Below, one piece after another: positions 25,863-35,215 of a stretch of 64,000 nt of DNA. This DNA is from Ruegeria sp. A3M17 (GTDB lineage Bacteria; Pseudomonadota; Alphaproteobacteria; Rhodobacterales; Rhodobacteraceae): the NCBI RefSeq assembly GCF_003318255.1, contig NZ_QOCF01000019.1, positions 86,113-150,112 on the forward strand. Reading direction: 5' to 3'. The translations under genes were made by a program, and so were the position numbers. The stretch's first letter is position 1; the number at the start of each line of letters is the position of its first letter. The notes beneath the pieces were generated by a model. It had not been told where the DNA came from and made no database searches. It saw nothing but the letters and a program-made list of their open reading frames with translations.

Positions 25863-27178
25863 GCCAGGAATATATCGCCATCTTCATGTTCGCACTGATG
25901 ATGCTGATGCTTTTCACAGGTCAGCGTGTCTTTGGTGCGATCGGTGCGGTGGCTACCATCGCTGCGCTGGCTTTGTGGGGCACAGGCGGGCAGGACATCA
26001 CGTTCTCGGCCGCGATGAAGCTGATGAAATGGTATCCGCTGCTGACGCTGCCGATGTTTATTTTCATGGGCTATGTGCTCAGCGAAAGCCGGCTGGCGGA
26101 TGACTTGTATAAGATGTTCCACGTCTGGATGGGGCCCATCAATGGTGGTCTGGCCATCGGCACCATCGGGTTGATGGTGCTGGTCTCGGCCATGAACGGC
26201 CTGAGCGTTGCAGGTATGGCCATTGGCGCGACCATTGCGCTGCCGGAACTGCTTCGGCGCGGCTACGACAAGACGATGGTGACCGGGGTCATTCAGGCGG
26301 GGTCCAGTCTTGGTATTCTGGTTCCACCCTCGGTGGTTCTGGTCCTCTATGCGATGATCGCGCGGCAACCTGTTGGGCAACTGTGGCTGGCGGGGATTAT
26401 CCCCGGCCTGCTGATGGCCGCGATGTTCATTCTGTACATCTGGATCCGCTGCCGCATTCAGCCCGAGCTTGGCCCTGCGATGGAAGACGCGCATGAGGTG
26501 CCGTGGGCCGAGAAGATCCGGCTGCTGGGGGCAGGGGCGCTGCCGCTGATCATCTTTGCGGCGATGATGGTGCCGTTTGTGAATGGCTGGACGTCACTGG
26601 TCGAAAGCTCAGCCATTGGGGCGCTGACCGCCTTGGCGGTGTCCGTCATCAAACGCCGCATGACATGGAAAATCTTTGAGGATTGCACCAAGCAAACGCT
26701 GGCCATTTCTTGCATGTTCATGTGGATCATTCTGGCCGCGCTGGGCTTTGGGGCCGTATTTGACGGGCTGGGTGCGGTGAAAGCCATCGACAATCTGTTC
26801 ACCGATCAACTGGGCTTGTCGCCTTGGATGATCCTGATTTTGATGCAGCTGAGCTTTATCGTCATGGGCACGTTCCTGGACGACACGGCGATGTTGGTCA
26901 TCGTGGCACCGCTTTATGTCCCACTGGTCGGCGAGTTGGGCTTTGATCTGATCTGGTACGGGGTGCTTTATACGATCACGACGCAGATCGCCTATATGAC
27001 GCCGCCCTTCGGCTATAACTTGTTCCTGATGCGCGCGATGGCCCCACCCGAGATCACTCTGCGGGACATCTATGGCTCGATCTTCCCCTTTGTCGCGGTG
27101 ATGGTGCTGGCGCTGACAATTATCATGATTTTCCCGGAAATCGCTCTGTGGTTGCCCGGATATGTATATGGAAATTAA
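25859..27178 (+). CDS. dctM: TRAP transporter large permease (DctM)
   Basis: 440 aa, about a dozen hydrophobic helices, full length for a DctM. Typical segments are SLGILVPPSVVLVLYAMIAR (the helical hairpin motif) and MTPPFGYNLFLMRAMAPPEI near the end. It carries out Na+-coupled uptake of the ligand handed over by DctP. It is coupled to dctQ by an ATGA overlap; dctP follows after 50 bp. Confidence 0.93.
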   Translation: MSQEYIAIFMFALMMLMLFTGQRVFGAIGAVATIAALALWGTGGQDITFSAAMKLMKWYPLLTLPMFIFMGYVLSESRLADDLYKMFHVWMGPINGGLAIGTIGLMVLVSAMNGLSVAGMAIGATIALPELLRRGYDKTMVTGVIQAGSSLGILVPPSVVLVLYAMIARQPVGQLWLAGIIPGLLMAAMFILYIWIRCRIQPELGPAMEDAHEVPWAEKIRLLGAGALPLIIFAAMMVPFVNGWTSLVESSAIGALTALAVSVIKRRMTWKIFEDCTKQTLAISCMFMWIILAALGFGAVFDGLGAVKAIDNLFTDQLGLSPWMILILMQLSFIVMGTFLDDTAMLVIVAPLYVPLVGELGFDLIWYGVLYTITTQIAYMTPPFGYNLFLMRAMAPPEITLRDIYGSIFPFVAVMVLALTIIMIFPEIALWLPGYVYGN

Positions 27179-27228
27179 CAAGAATGCTCGGTGAACGGGC
27201 ACAGGAACTTTAACGGAGAGGAATTGAC

Positions 27229-28263
27229 ATGACGACAAGACGTAAGTTTCTGAAAACCGCTGGGGTCGGCGTAGCAGCCGCACCACTGGCGACGCCTGCC
27301 TTGGCGCAGAACAAGATTACATGGCGGATGCAGACCTATGCAGGTCCTGCGCTGGCTGAGCATGTGATTGATCCTGCGATCAAGATGTTCAACCAGATCG
27401 CCGGTGACCGGATGCAGATCGAGCTGTTCTATGCTGATCAGCTGGTTCCCACGGGAGAGCTGTTCCGCGCGATGCAGAAAGGCACTATCGACGCGGTTCA
27501 GTCGGACGATGACTCGATGGCATCACCGACCGAAGTCACAGTGTTCGGTGGCTATTTCCCATTCGCTTCGCGCTATTCTCTGGACGTGCCTGTGCTGTTC
27601 AACCAGTGGGGCCTGAACGAGATTTGGGACGAGGAATACTCGAAGGTCGGCGTCAAGCACATCAGCGCCGGTGCATGGGACCCATGCCACTTTGCGACCA
27701 AAGACCCGATCAATTCGTTGGCGGATATGAAGGGCAAGCGCATCTTCACCTTCCCGACGGCGGGGCGCTTCCTGTCTCAGTTCGGCGTCGTGCCGGTAAC
27801 CCTGCCGTGGGAAGACATCGAGGTTGCGGTTCAAACGGGCGAACTGGACGGTATCGCTTGGTCGGGCATCACCGAAGACTACACCGTCGGCTGGGCCGAT
27901 GTGACCAACTACTTCCTGACCAACAACGTGTCGGGTGCTTGGGCGGGTCACTTCTTTGCCAATATGGACCGCTGGAACGAGCTGCCCGAAGATCTGCAGA
28001 CTCTGTTCAAGGTCTGCTGTGATCAGTCGCACTACTACCGTCAGTGGTGGTATTGGGGTGGTGAGGCAAATCTGCGCGTCAACGGCACCAAGATGCAACT
28101 GACAACGATCCCGGACGAAGAATGGGTAACCGTTGAGGAAGCCGCCGTGAAGTTCTGGGACGAAGTAGCCGCCGAGTCCGAGACCAAAGCGAAAGTTGTC
28201 GACATCTTCAAGCGTTACAACGCCGAGATGCTAAAGGCCGGTCGGCCCTATCGTTACACTTAA
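27229..28263 (+). CDS. dctP: TRAP transporter substrate-binding protein (DctP)
   Basis: 344 aa with a Tat signal (TTRRKFLKTAGVG, cleavage after ALA at about residue 24) and a DctP fold: QIELFYADQLVPTGELFRAM, and AVQTGELDGIAWSGI near the cleft. It is closer in pattern to the TakP-like branch (keto acid or hydrophobic ligands) than to C4-dicarboxylate DctP. The ligand is not known; the neighbours hint at an amine or amino alcohol derivative. GGAGAGG precedes the ATG. Confidence 0.92.
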   Translation: MTTRRKFLKTAGVGVAAAPLATPALAQNKITWRMQTYAGPALAEHVIDPAIKMFNQIAGDRMQIELFYADQLVPTGELFRAMQKGTIDAVQSDDDSMASPTEVTVFGGYFPFASRYSLDVPVLFNQWGLNEIWDEEYSKVGVKHISAGAWDPCHFATKDPINSLADMKGKRIFTFPTAGRFLSQFGVVPVTLPWEDIEVAVQTGELDGIAWSGITEDYTVGWADVTNYFLTNNVSGAWAGHFFANMDRWNELPEDLQTLFKVCCDQSHYYRQWWYWGGEANLRVNGTKMQLTTIPDEEWVTVEEAAVKFWDEVAAESETKAKVVDIFKRYNAEMLKAGRPYRYT

Positions 28264-28275
28264 GAAACCCTTCTT

Positions 28276-28305
28276 CCCGACGCGTGGGGCACCCCGTGCG
28301 TCGGG
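28276..28305 (+). promoter_or_regulatory. Strong intercistronic hairpin after dctP
   Basis: CCCGACGC (28276-28283) pairs with GCGTCGGG (28298-28305), and the inner GTGGGG/CCCCGT extends the stem with G-U pairs. There is no U-tract. It is probably an RNA-stability or processing element that keeps dctP mRNA at a higher level than downstream genes. Confidence 0.55.
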
Positions 28306-28411
28306 ATTGGACATCAATAAGCGACACCATTTATGCTCTCGTCTGTTCCAAGAATAGAAAAACGAAACCGGAAGCACATTTGTGCGCACCGGTCAGACGA
28401 GGTTTGAACAT

Positions 28412-30097
28412 ATGGCTATCGCGAGCTTTTTGATTGAGATTTTTGCCGCAACCATGTTGCTGCTATTTGCCGTGCGTCTGGTACGCACTGGTATCGAACG
28501 GCGTTTTGGCGCGCTGTTCCAGTCGATCCTGACGCGCCACTCCAACAGTTTTGTTGCAGGGGGGGCAGGTATGGTTTTGGCGACCATCCTGCAAAGCTCG
28601 GCCGCGGTTACGGTCTTGCTAACAGGTTTCGCTGCGGCGGGGATGGTGACGTTTGGGATGGCGCTGGCAGGTGTGCTGGGTGCTGATCTGGGTGCCGCGC
28701 TGGTCATTCAGGTTCTGTCCTATGATCTGGGCTGGCTTCAACCCGCATTGCTGGCCTTGGGCGGCTGGCTGTATCTGAAATCCGAACGGTCGAATGTTCG
28801 GCTTATGGGGCGGATCGTTCTGGGCGTCGCCTTTATCCTGATTTCGCTTCAGTTCCTGCGCGAAGCAGTTGAGCCGATCCGCGAAAGTGCGTTTTTGCCC
28901 GCAATCGCAGGGTATCTTGAGACCGACTATTTCAGTGCCTTCATTGTCGGCGCAGTGCTGGCCTTTGTCATGCACAGTTCGGTCGCGACGATCCTGATGT
29001 GCGTCGCCTTGGTTCAAATCGGTGCGATACCTTTTGCTGCCGGGTTGTCACTGGTGTTGGGCGCAAATCTGGGTTCGGCCTTCATTCCAATGTGGTTGAC
29101 GCGCGATATGACCGTCTCAGCCCGGCGCATCCCTCTGGCCAACCTGCTACTGCGGGGCAGCGCGGCGCTGGTGATGCTGATCGTTGTCAATGTTGGCGGA
29201 TTGCACGAAGCGCTATTGGTGACGAGCCCGGCGCAGTCCCTGATTTTTGCACATATCGGATTCAATCTGGCGGTATTCCTGCTGGCCACAGGGTTCGTGA
29301 ACAGGATGGAACAGCCGATGGCCGTTCTGCTGGCGGAACCCAAAGCCGAGGCCAACGCGCTGGATCAGTTCTCGGACGCGTTGACCCCGCTCGGGGATCC
29401 CAGCGGCGAAAGGGCCAGCGTTGCGATGTCCTCGGTGCGTCACGAGCTGTTGCAGATGATCACGCAGGTCGAACGCATGTTCCGCCCCGTTTTGGATATC
29501 TACGAACAGGATGACAGTGACGCGATTTCCGCGCTTTGGCAGCAGGACGAGCGGGTGAATACGCAACTGACCGAGATCCGCCGTTTCGTCGCGCGTATGC
29601 CACGGCAGAATATGAGTAAAGGGCAGATCAAAGCCGCACGAGGGTTGGTCGAATATGCCATCCGTCTTGAAGCTGCGGGCGATGTCGTCTCGAACCGGAT
29701 GACCCGAACGGCGCAGATCAAGCACACCGAACGTTCGGAATTCTCAGCACAGGGCTGGAAAGAGCTGAAAGACTTGCACGCGGCCATTCTGGAAAGTTTC
29801 TCGCTGGCGCGTCACGTGCTGTTGGTGGACGACATGGATTGTGCCCGCCGGCTGGTGTTGGACAAGGCCGAGGTCAAGCGGATGTCCCGCAATAGCCGCA
29901 AGGCGCACCTCAAACGGTTGGAGCGTGGTCAGACCGAGAGTTTCCAGTCCAGTGACCTGCATCTGGAAACCTTGCGGTCCATGCGGGACCTGCACGGGCA
30001 TATCGCCGCCATCGCCTATCCGATCCTCTACAAAAGCGGTCAGGTTCTGGAAACGCGCCTGGTGATGGAAATGGAAAAAGAAGCCAACGATGACTGA
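28412..30097 (+). CDS. Na/Pi-cotransporter-family protein with PhoU-like tail
   Basis: About 561 aa. The N-terminal 310 residues are the Na_Pi_cotrans domain with two inverted repeats: LQSSAAVTVLLTGF near residue 60 and MHSSVATILMCVAL near residue 190, the QSS-type substrate motif being HSS in the second. The C-terminal 200 residues are helical and PhoU-like. Phosphate is the family substrate; the position inside a catabolic operon leaves room for another anion. ATG at 28412 with GAGG upstream; a GTG at 28382 is an alternative. Confidence 0.82.
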   Translation: MAIASFLIEIFAATMLLLFAVRLVRTGIERRFGALFQSILTRHSNSFVAGGAGMVLATILQSSAAVTVLLTGFAAAGMVTFGMALAGVLGADLGAALVIQVLSYDLGWLQPALLALGGWLYLKSERSNVRLMGRIVLGVAFILISLQFLREAVEPIRESAFLPAIAGYLETDYFSAFIVGAVLAFVMHSSVATILMCVALVQIGAIPFAAGLSLVLGANLGSAFIPMWLTRDMTVSARRIPLANLLLRGSAALVMLIVVNVGGLHEALLVTSPAQSLIFAHIGFNLAVFLLATGFVNRMEQPMAVLLAEPKAEANALDQFSDALTPLGDPSGERASVAMSSVRHELLQMITQVERMFRPVLDIYEQDDSDAISALWQQDERVNTQLTEIRRFVARMPRQNMSKGQIKAARGLVEYAIRLEAAGDVVSNRMTRTAQIKHTERSEFSAQGWKELKDLHAAILESFSLARHVLLVDDMDCARRLVLDKAEVKRMSRNSRKAHLKRLERGQTESFQSSDLHLETLRSMRDLHGHIAAIAYPILYKSGQVLETRLVMEMEKEANDD

Positions 30098-30144
30098 CGG
30101 CAGGCAATCGAAACCGAGGTCTCTGTAAGTGACAAAGGATACCA

Positions 30145-31509
30145 ATGATGGGCAATGAAGCGATTTTGGCCGATCTGAAAGCCAAATTCGAAGTGGGCGA
30201 GGTCGACACGGTGCTGGTCTGCATGGTGGACATGCAGGGCCGCCTGATGGGTAAGCGGTTCCACGCAGGCCATTTCGTGGCGGGCGCATGGGAAGAGACA
30301 CATTGCTGCAACTACCTGCTGGCCACGGATCTGGAGATGGCCACACCCGACGGCTATGCCTCGACGAGTTGGGAGCGGGGTTATGGCGATTATGTCATGA
30401 AGCCGGATCTGAGCACGCTGCGCCCGGTGCCGTGGCTGGAAGGCACCGCAATGGTGATGTGCGATGTGCTGGATCACCACACCCATGAAGAGGTTCCACA
30501 CGCGCCTCGGTCTATTTTGAAGAAGCAGGTCAACCGGCTGAAGGCCATGGGCTATGAGGCGATGTGCGCCACCGAGCTGGAGTTTTTCCTGTTCGAAAAA
30601 AGCTTTGACCAGATCCGCAAGGAAGGCTTCCGCGATCTGGAGCCGATCTCGGGCTATAACGAAGATTATCACATCCTGCAGACCACCAAGGAAGAGCATG
30701 TGATGCGCCCGATCCGCAACCATCTGTGGAATGCGGGGATTCCAGTCGAGAATTCCAAGGGCGAAGCCGAAGCTGGGCAGGAAGAGCTGAATATCAAATA
30801 CGCGCCGGCGATGGACACGGCCGAATACCACTCGATCGCCAAGAACGCGGTGAAAGAGATCGCCTGGCAACATGGTCACGCGGCGACATTCCTGCCGAAG
30901 TGGCATCATGACAAGGTGGGCAGCTCGTCCCACGTGCACCAGTCGCTTTGGGCAGATGGCAAGCCTGCGTTTTATGATGCGGATGACGCGTTGGGTATGT
31001 CGGCGCTGATGAAAAACTATATGGCGGGCCTGCTCAAATACGCCGCTGACTATACCTATTTCATGGCACCCTACATCAACAGCTACAAGCGGTTCATGAA
31101 GGGCACCTTTGCGCCGACACGGATTATCTGGTCGGTGGACAACCGTACGGCTGGCTTCCGTCTGTGCGGCGATGGGACGAAGGCCGTGCGGGTTGAGTGT
31201 CGTATTCCGGGCTCAGATATGAACCCGTATCTGGCGATGGCTGGCATGTTGGCCGCCGGGATTGCCGGTATTGAAGAAGGCCTGGAACTGCAATCGCCCA
31301 CCACCGGTGATGTCTACCAGGGAGACACCGGCATGATCCCCGGCAATTTGCGCGCAGCACGGGATGCGCTGCATGGGTCATCGATGCTGCGGGCTGCCAT
31401 GGGCGATGAGGTGGTGGATCACTATGCCCGTGCGGCGGAGGTCGAGATAGAGGAATTCGAGCGGGTTGTGACGGATTGGGAAGTGGCCCGGGGGTTTGAG
31501 CGGGCTTGA
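30145..31509 (+). CDS. Glutamine-synthetase-family ligase (gamma-glutamylamide synthetase-like)
   Basis: 454 aa of the GlnT/PuuA-like branch. GS motifs are present: ELEFFLF, KGEAEAGQEELN, GSSSHVHQSLW, NSYKRF and the closing RIPGSDMNPYLAMAG. The adenylylation-site loop of GlnA is not evident. Enzymes of this branch attach glutamate through its gamma-carboxyl to amines (putrescine, ethanolamine, isopropylamine). The following aldehyde and alcohol dehydrogenases make an amino alcohol a likely acceptor. AAAGGA precedes the ATG. Confidence 0.85.
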   Translation: MMGNEAILADLKAKFEVGEVDTVLVCMVDMQGRLMGKRFHAGHFVAGAWEETHCCNYLLATDLEMATPDGYASTSWERGYGDYVMKPDLSTLRPVPWLEGTAMVMCDVLDHHTHEEVPHAPRSILKKQVNRLKAMGYEAMCATELEFFLFEKSFDQIRKEGFRDLEPISGYNEDYHILQTTKEEHVMRPIRNHLWNAGIPVENSKGEAEAGQEELNIKYAPAMDTAEYHSIAKNAVKEIAWQHGHAATFLPKWHHDKVGSSSHVHQSLWADGKPAFYDADDALGMSALMKNYMAGLLKYAADYTYFMAPYINSYKRFMKGTFAPTRIIWSVDNRTAGFRLCGDGTKAVRVECRIPGSDMNPYLAMAGMLAAGIAGIEEGLELQSPTTGDVYQGDTGMIPGNLRAARDALHGSSMLRAAMGDEVVDHYARAAEVEIEEFERVVTDWEVARGFERA

Positions 31510-31637
31510 GATTGGGTCCGGTGAGGGCTTTGCCCGCCGCCATTGGCGCTCGAACCAATGGCGCACCAATGGCAGCCCCCAAGATATTTGTGGCTAGATG
31601 AAGCAGGGATCCTGTTTCTTTCGGAAATGGAGTGGAT

Positions 31638-33020
31638 ATGGGGCAGATGTTGAAATGTGTCTCGCCGATCGATGGATCGGTTTTTGCTGAACGTGAGGTG
31701 TTATCACGGGATGCTGCGTTTGAAGCGGCAGCGCGATCGCGGGCGGCACAGGCAGAATGGGCCGCGCGGCCGTTGCAGGAACGTATTGATCTTGTCATGG
31801 CCGGAGTGGCTGCGGTTGGGGCGATGAATGACGAGATTGTGCCCGAGTTGGCGCATATGATGGGGCGTCCGGTACGTTATGGCGGCGAGTTCGGCGGCTT
31901 TAACGAGCGTGCGAGCCATATGGCTCAGATTGCCGAGGCGTCTCTGGCTGATATCGCAGTGGGGGAAGATGAAACCTTCAAACGCTATATCAGGCGCATT
32001 CCGCATGGCGTGGTCTTTGTGGTGGCACCTTGGAACTACCCCTACATGACCGCAATCAACACAGTGGCCCCGGCGCTGATCGCGGGAAATACGGTGCTGT
32101 TGAAACATGCTACGCAGACGTTGCTGGTAGGAGAACGCATGGCGCAAACTTTTCATTCCGTGGGTGTGCCCGAAGATGTGTTTCAGAATGTCTTCCTGAG
32201 CCATGACATGACCAATGACCTGATCGCAGGCAATGCGCTCGACTTTGTGAACTTCACCGGGTCAGTAGGCGGTGGCCAAGCGATGGAGCGCGCGGCTGCT
32301 GGGACATTCACCGGTGTTGGCACCGAGCTGGGTGGTAAGGATCCGGGCTATGTCATGGATGACGCTGATCTGGATGCAGCGGTCGAAACGCTGATCGACG
32401 GTGCCATGTTCAACTCGGGCCAGTGCTGTTGTGGGATTGAGCGGATTTATGTGCATGAGAGCCTTTATGACAACTTCGTCGCCAAGGCGGTTGCGGTGGT
32501 GAAAGGCTATAAGCTGGGCAATCCGCTGGAAAGCGATACAACGATTGGTCCGATGGCCAATGTGCGCTTTGCCAAAGAGGTGCGGGCGCAGATTGCCGAG
32601 GCTGTTGCGGCCGGCGCCGTGGCTCATATCGGCACGTTCCCCGAAGACGATGGCGGGGCCTATCTGACACCGCAGATCCTGACCAACGTCACCCATGACA
32701 TGCGGGTGATGCGGGACGAGAGTTTCGGCCCCGTGGTCGGCATCATGAAAGTGTCCTCGGACGACGAAGCCATCGCCTTGATGAATGACAGTGAGTTTGG
32801 TCTGACCGCCAGCCTGTGGACCCGCGATGTAGATCGGGCTGCGCGCGTGGGCGATGCGATCGAAACTGGAACCGTGTTCATGAACCGTGCCGATTATCTG
32901 GACCCGGCCCTTTGCTGGACTGGCTGCAAAAATACCGGCCGCGGCGGCGGTTTGTCCGTCATTGGCTATCACAACCTGACACGTCCTAAATCCTACCACC
33001 TTAAAAAGGTCACGGGCTAA
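31638..33020 (+). CDS. Aldehyde dehydrogenase
   Basis: About 460 aa, NAD(P)-dependent ALDH. Motifs seen are APWNYPYM (cofactor/substrate Asn), NFTGSVGGG, catalytic Glu in ELGGKDPGY, the nucleophile Cys in NSGQCCCGIERI, and DESFGPVVGI. It should oxidise an aldehyde to the acid; between the ligase and the alcohol dehydrogenase it is placed to act on a gamma-glutamylamino aldehyde. The ATG at 31638 has GGAG close upstream; a GTG at 31632 is possible. Confidence 0.92.
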   Translation: MGQMLKCVSPIDGSVFAEREVLSRDAAFEAAARSRAAQAEWAARPLQERIDLVMAGVAAVGAMNDEIVPELAHMMGRPVRYGGEFGGFNERASHMAQIAEASLADIAVGEDETFKRYIRRIPHGVVFVVAPWNYPYMTAINTVAPALIAGNTVLLKHATQTLLVGERMAQTFHSVGVPEDVFQNVFLSHDMTNDLIAGNALDFVNFTGSVGGGQAMERAAAGTFTGVGTELGGKDPGYVMDDADLDAAVETLIDGAMFNSGQCCCGIERIYVHESLYDNFVAKAVAVVKGYKLGNPLESDTTIGPMANVRFAKEVRAQIAEAVAAGAVAHIGTFPEDDGGAYLTPQILTNVTHDMRVMRDESFGPVVGIMKVSSDDEAIALMNDSEFGLTASLWTRDVDRAARVGDAIETGTVFMNRADYLDPALCWTGCKNTGRGGGLSVIGYHNLTRPKSYHLKKVTG

Positions 33021-33027
33021 GGGCACC

Positions 33028-33064
33028 GGCCTGCCCGGTAATGACCCCCTCGGCTGGGCAGGCC
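33028..33064 (+). promoter_or_regulatory. Intercistronic hairpin between ALDH and ADH genes
   Basis: A perfect 9-bp stem GGCCTGCCC (33028-33036) with GGGCAGGCC (33056-33064) and a 19-nt loop, without a T-run. It may tune or process the polycistronic mRNA; a terminator is unlikely because the next ribosome site (AAAGGA) follows at once. Confidence 0.4.
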
Positions 33065-33087
33065 TCAAATCACAAAGGAATCCTGAC

Positions 33088-34233
33088 ATGTCACTTGTTG
33101 GAAACTGGTCTTATCCGACCGCAATTAAATTCGGCGCGGGCCGCATCAAAGAACTGCCTGAGGCATGTGCCGCCGCTGGTATGCAAAAGCCGTTGCTGGT
33201 CACCGACAAAGGGCTAGCCGATCTACCGATTACCGCGGCGACGTTGGATATCATGGAGGCCGCCGGGCTGGGGCGCGGGCTGTTCAGCGATGTGGACCCG
33301 AACCCGAACGAAAAAAACCTTAAGGCGGGAGTCGAGGCCTATAACGCGGGCGGCCATGATGGTGTGATCGCCTTTGGCGGCGGTTCCGGGTTGGATTTGG
33401 GCAAGATGGTTGCCTTTATGGCGGGACAGACACGCCCGGTTTGGGATTTCGAGGATATCGACGATTGGTGGACACTCGCCGATGCTGATGTCATCGCGCC
33501 GATTATCGCTGTGCCGACCACGGCAGGGACCGGATCAGAGGTGGGGCGAGCCAGTGTCATCACGAATTCCGAAACCCACGCGAAAAAGATTATTTTCCAT
33601 CCCAAGGTTCTGCCGACCGTGGTGATCTGCGACCCCGAGTTGACGGTTGGTATGCCCAAATTCATCACAGCGGGCACCGGTCTTGATGCATTTGCGCATT
33701 GTGTCGAGGCGTATTCCAGCCCGCACTACCATCCGATGAGCCACGGTATTGCGCTGGAAGGTATGCGGCTGGTCAAGGAGTACCTGCCACGTGCCTATGC
33801 AGATGGCACGGATATTGAGGCCCGCGCGCAGATGATGAGCGCGGCAGCGATGGGGGCGACCGCCTTTCAGAAAGGCCTAGGCGCGATCCACGCCATGAGC
33901 CACCCGATTGGCGCGGTTTTCAACACTCACCACGGCACCACCAACGCGGTTTGCATGCCCACAGTGCTGGAGTTCAATGCGCCAGCTATCGCTGATCGGT
34001 TTCAGACGGCGGCAGCCTATCTGGGAATTGATGGCGGCTTTGATGGCGTCCGCGGTTTTGTCCAGTCGTTCAACGACTCGCTGGGTATCCCAACCAGACT
34101 GTCCGAACTGGGTGTGACCGAAGCTGCGATCCCGGAACTGGTGCAAGGCGCGATCATCGATCCGTCTTGTGGGGGTAACCCAATCGAATTGACAGAGGAC
34201 AATCTGACCGCTCTGTTCAAGGCTGCATTGTGA
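33088..34233 (+). CDS. Iron-containing alcohol dehydrogenase
   Basis: 381 aa, type III ADH family: N-terminal IKFGAGRIKEL, GGGSGLDLGK for NAD binding, PTTAGTGSE, and the metal-site stretch with GLDAFAHCVEAY, AIHAMSHPIG and NTHHGTTNA, supplying Asp/His ligands. It oxidises primary alcohols to aldehydes. In this cluster it is a good candidate to oxidise a gamma-glutamylated amino alcohol before the ALDH. It is the last closely spaced enzyme of the cluster; a hairpin (34260-34284, AACCGGCCC/GGGCTGGTT) follows. Confidence 0.92.
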   Translation: MSLVGNWSYPTAIKFGAGRIKELPEACAAAGMQKPLLVTDKGLADLPITAATLDIMEAAGLGRGLFSDVDPNPNEKNLKAGVEAYNAGGHDGVIAFGGGSGLDLGKMVAFMAGQTRPVWDFEDIDDWWTLADADVIAPIIAVPTTAGTGSEVGRASVITNSETHAKKIIFHPKVLPTVVICDPELTVGMPKFITAGTGLDAFAHCVEAYSSPHYHPMSHGIALEGMRLVKEYLPRAYADGTDIEARAQMMSAAAMGATAFQKGLGAIHAMSHPIGAVFNTHHGTTNAVCMPTVLEFNAPAIADRFQTAAAYLGIDGGFDGVRGFVQSFNDSLGIPTRLSELGVTEAAIPELVQGAIIDPSCGGNPIELTEDNLTALFKAAL

Positions 34234-34307
34234 TCGGTCTTGCTCTGTGCAAGTAACGAAACCGGCCCGTATCTAGGGCTGGTTCTCTCTGCGCGAAAGG
34301 TTCGGAC

Positions 34308-35147
34308 GTGACTCTGTTTGTCATCGCCATCATTTTGACGGCTGCGTTGCTGCATGCGGTGTGGAACGCCATCGTCAAAACAGCCGCCGACCGAACGACC
34401 ACATTGGGTCTTGTCGCATTTGGGCATGTCATCCCAGCGACAGCCATGGTCCTGCTACTGCCGCTGCCCAGCGCTGAGAGCTTTCCCTATATCCTGATCT
34501 CGACCGTCGTGCATTTTGGGTACTACTACATGCTGGGCAAAGCCTATCAGCATGGGGATCTGAGCGTCGTCTACCCTATCGCCCGTGGTATCGTGCCTGC
34601 GTTGGTCTCGCTCTGGGCGATGATACTGGTGGGCGAGGTTCTACCGCTGCAGGCATGGGGCGGGATTGCGCTGATCGCGCTTGGTATTCAGCTCAGCAGT
34701 TGGAGTGCCCTGCGGTCCGGCGTCGGGCGCTGGGCGCTGTGGTTTGCACTGGGTACGGGGTTTTGCATCTCAATCTATTCGGTGGTGGACGGCATCGGCG
34801 TGCGGCTGTCGGGCAATACGCTTAGCTACTGGGCCTGGGGCGCGTTTCTGCACCTGTTCATCGCCGGGTTCGTCGGCATCAAAAAGCGGGACACACTGGC
34901 CAACCTTCCTGCCAAGGTCTGGATGATCGGAATCCTGGGCGGGCTGGTGTCGATGACGGCCTATGGTCTGGTGCTTTACGCCAAGAACTTCGCACCACTG
35001 GGTGCGGTTTCAGCACTGCGCGAGACTTCGGTGATCTTCGCTGCGCTGATCGGGTTTATCTTCTTGCATGAGGGTAACTGGATGCGTCGCCTTGGTGCGG
35101 CCTTACTGATGGCCGTTGGCGTTGCCCTGATCGGTATGTCTGTCTGA
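34308..35147 (+). CDS. EamA/DMT-family transporter
   Basis: 279 aa, ten membrane helices in two EamA repeats. GTG start with GAAAGG upstream. Repeat features are VYPIARGIVPALVSLWAM and APLGAVSALRETSVIFAALI. DMT proteins export or import small metabolites. It is 74 bp after the ADH gene behind a weak hairpin, so it may or may not be co-transcribed with the catabolic cluster. Confidence 0.88.
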   Translation: MTLFVIAIILTAALLHAVWNAIVKTAADRTTTLGLVAFGHVIPATAMVLLLPLPSAESFPYILISTVVHFGYYYMLGKAYQHGDLSVVYPIARGIVPALVSLWAMILVGEVLPLQAWGGIALIALGIQLSSWSALRSGVGRWALWFALGTGFCISIYSVVDGIGVRLSGNTLSYWAWGAFLHLFIAGFVGIKKRDTLANLPAKVWMIGILGGLVSMTAYGLVLYAKNFAPLGAVSALRETSVIFAALIGFIFLHEGNWMRRLGAALLMAVGVALIGMSV

Positions 35148-35215
35148 CCCCGACGGCCTTGCCGCGCGTGCCTGTCGTCTCGCATAGTGGGGGCAAGTGA
35201 CGAGAGGGCGTTTTG

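Noticed and set aside
25664..26494. 276-codon frame opposite the TRAP genes
   Set aside because: His/Gln/Arg-rich shadow of membrane protein codons, not a plausible protein.
31541..31575. CCATTGG/CCAATGG repeats between the GS-like and ALDH genes
   Set aside because: Short hairpin and partial repeat; no clear function and could be chance.
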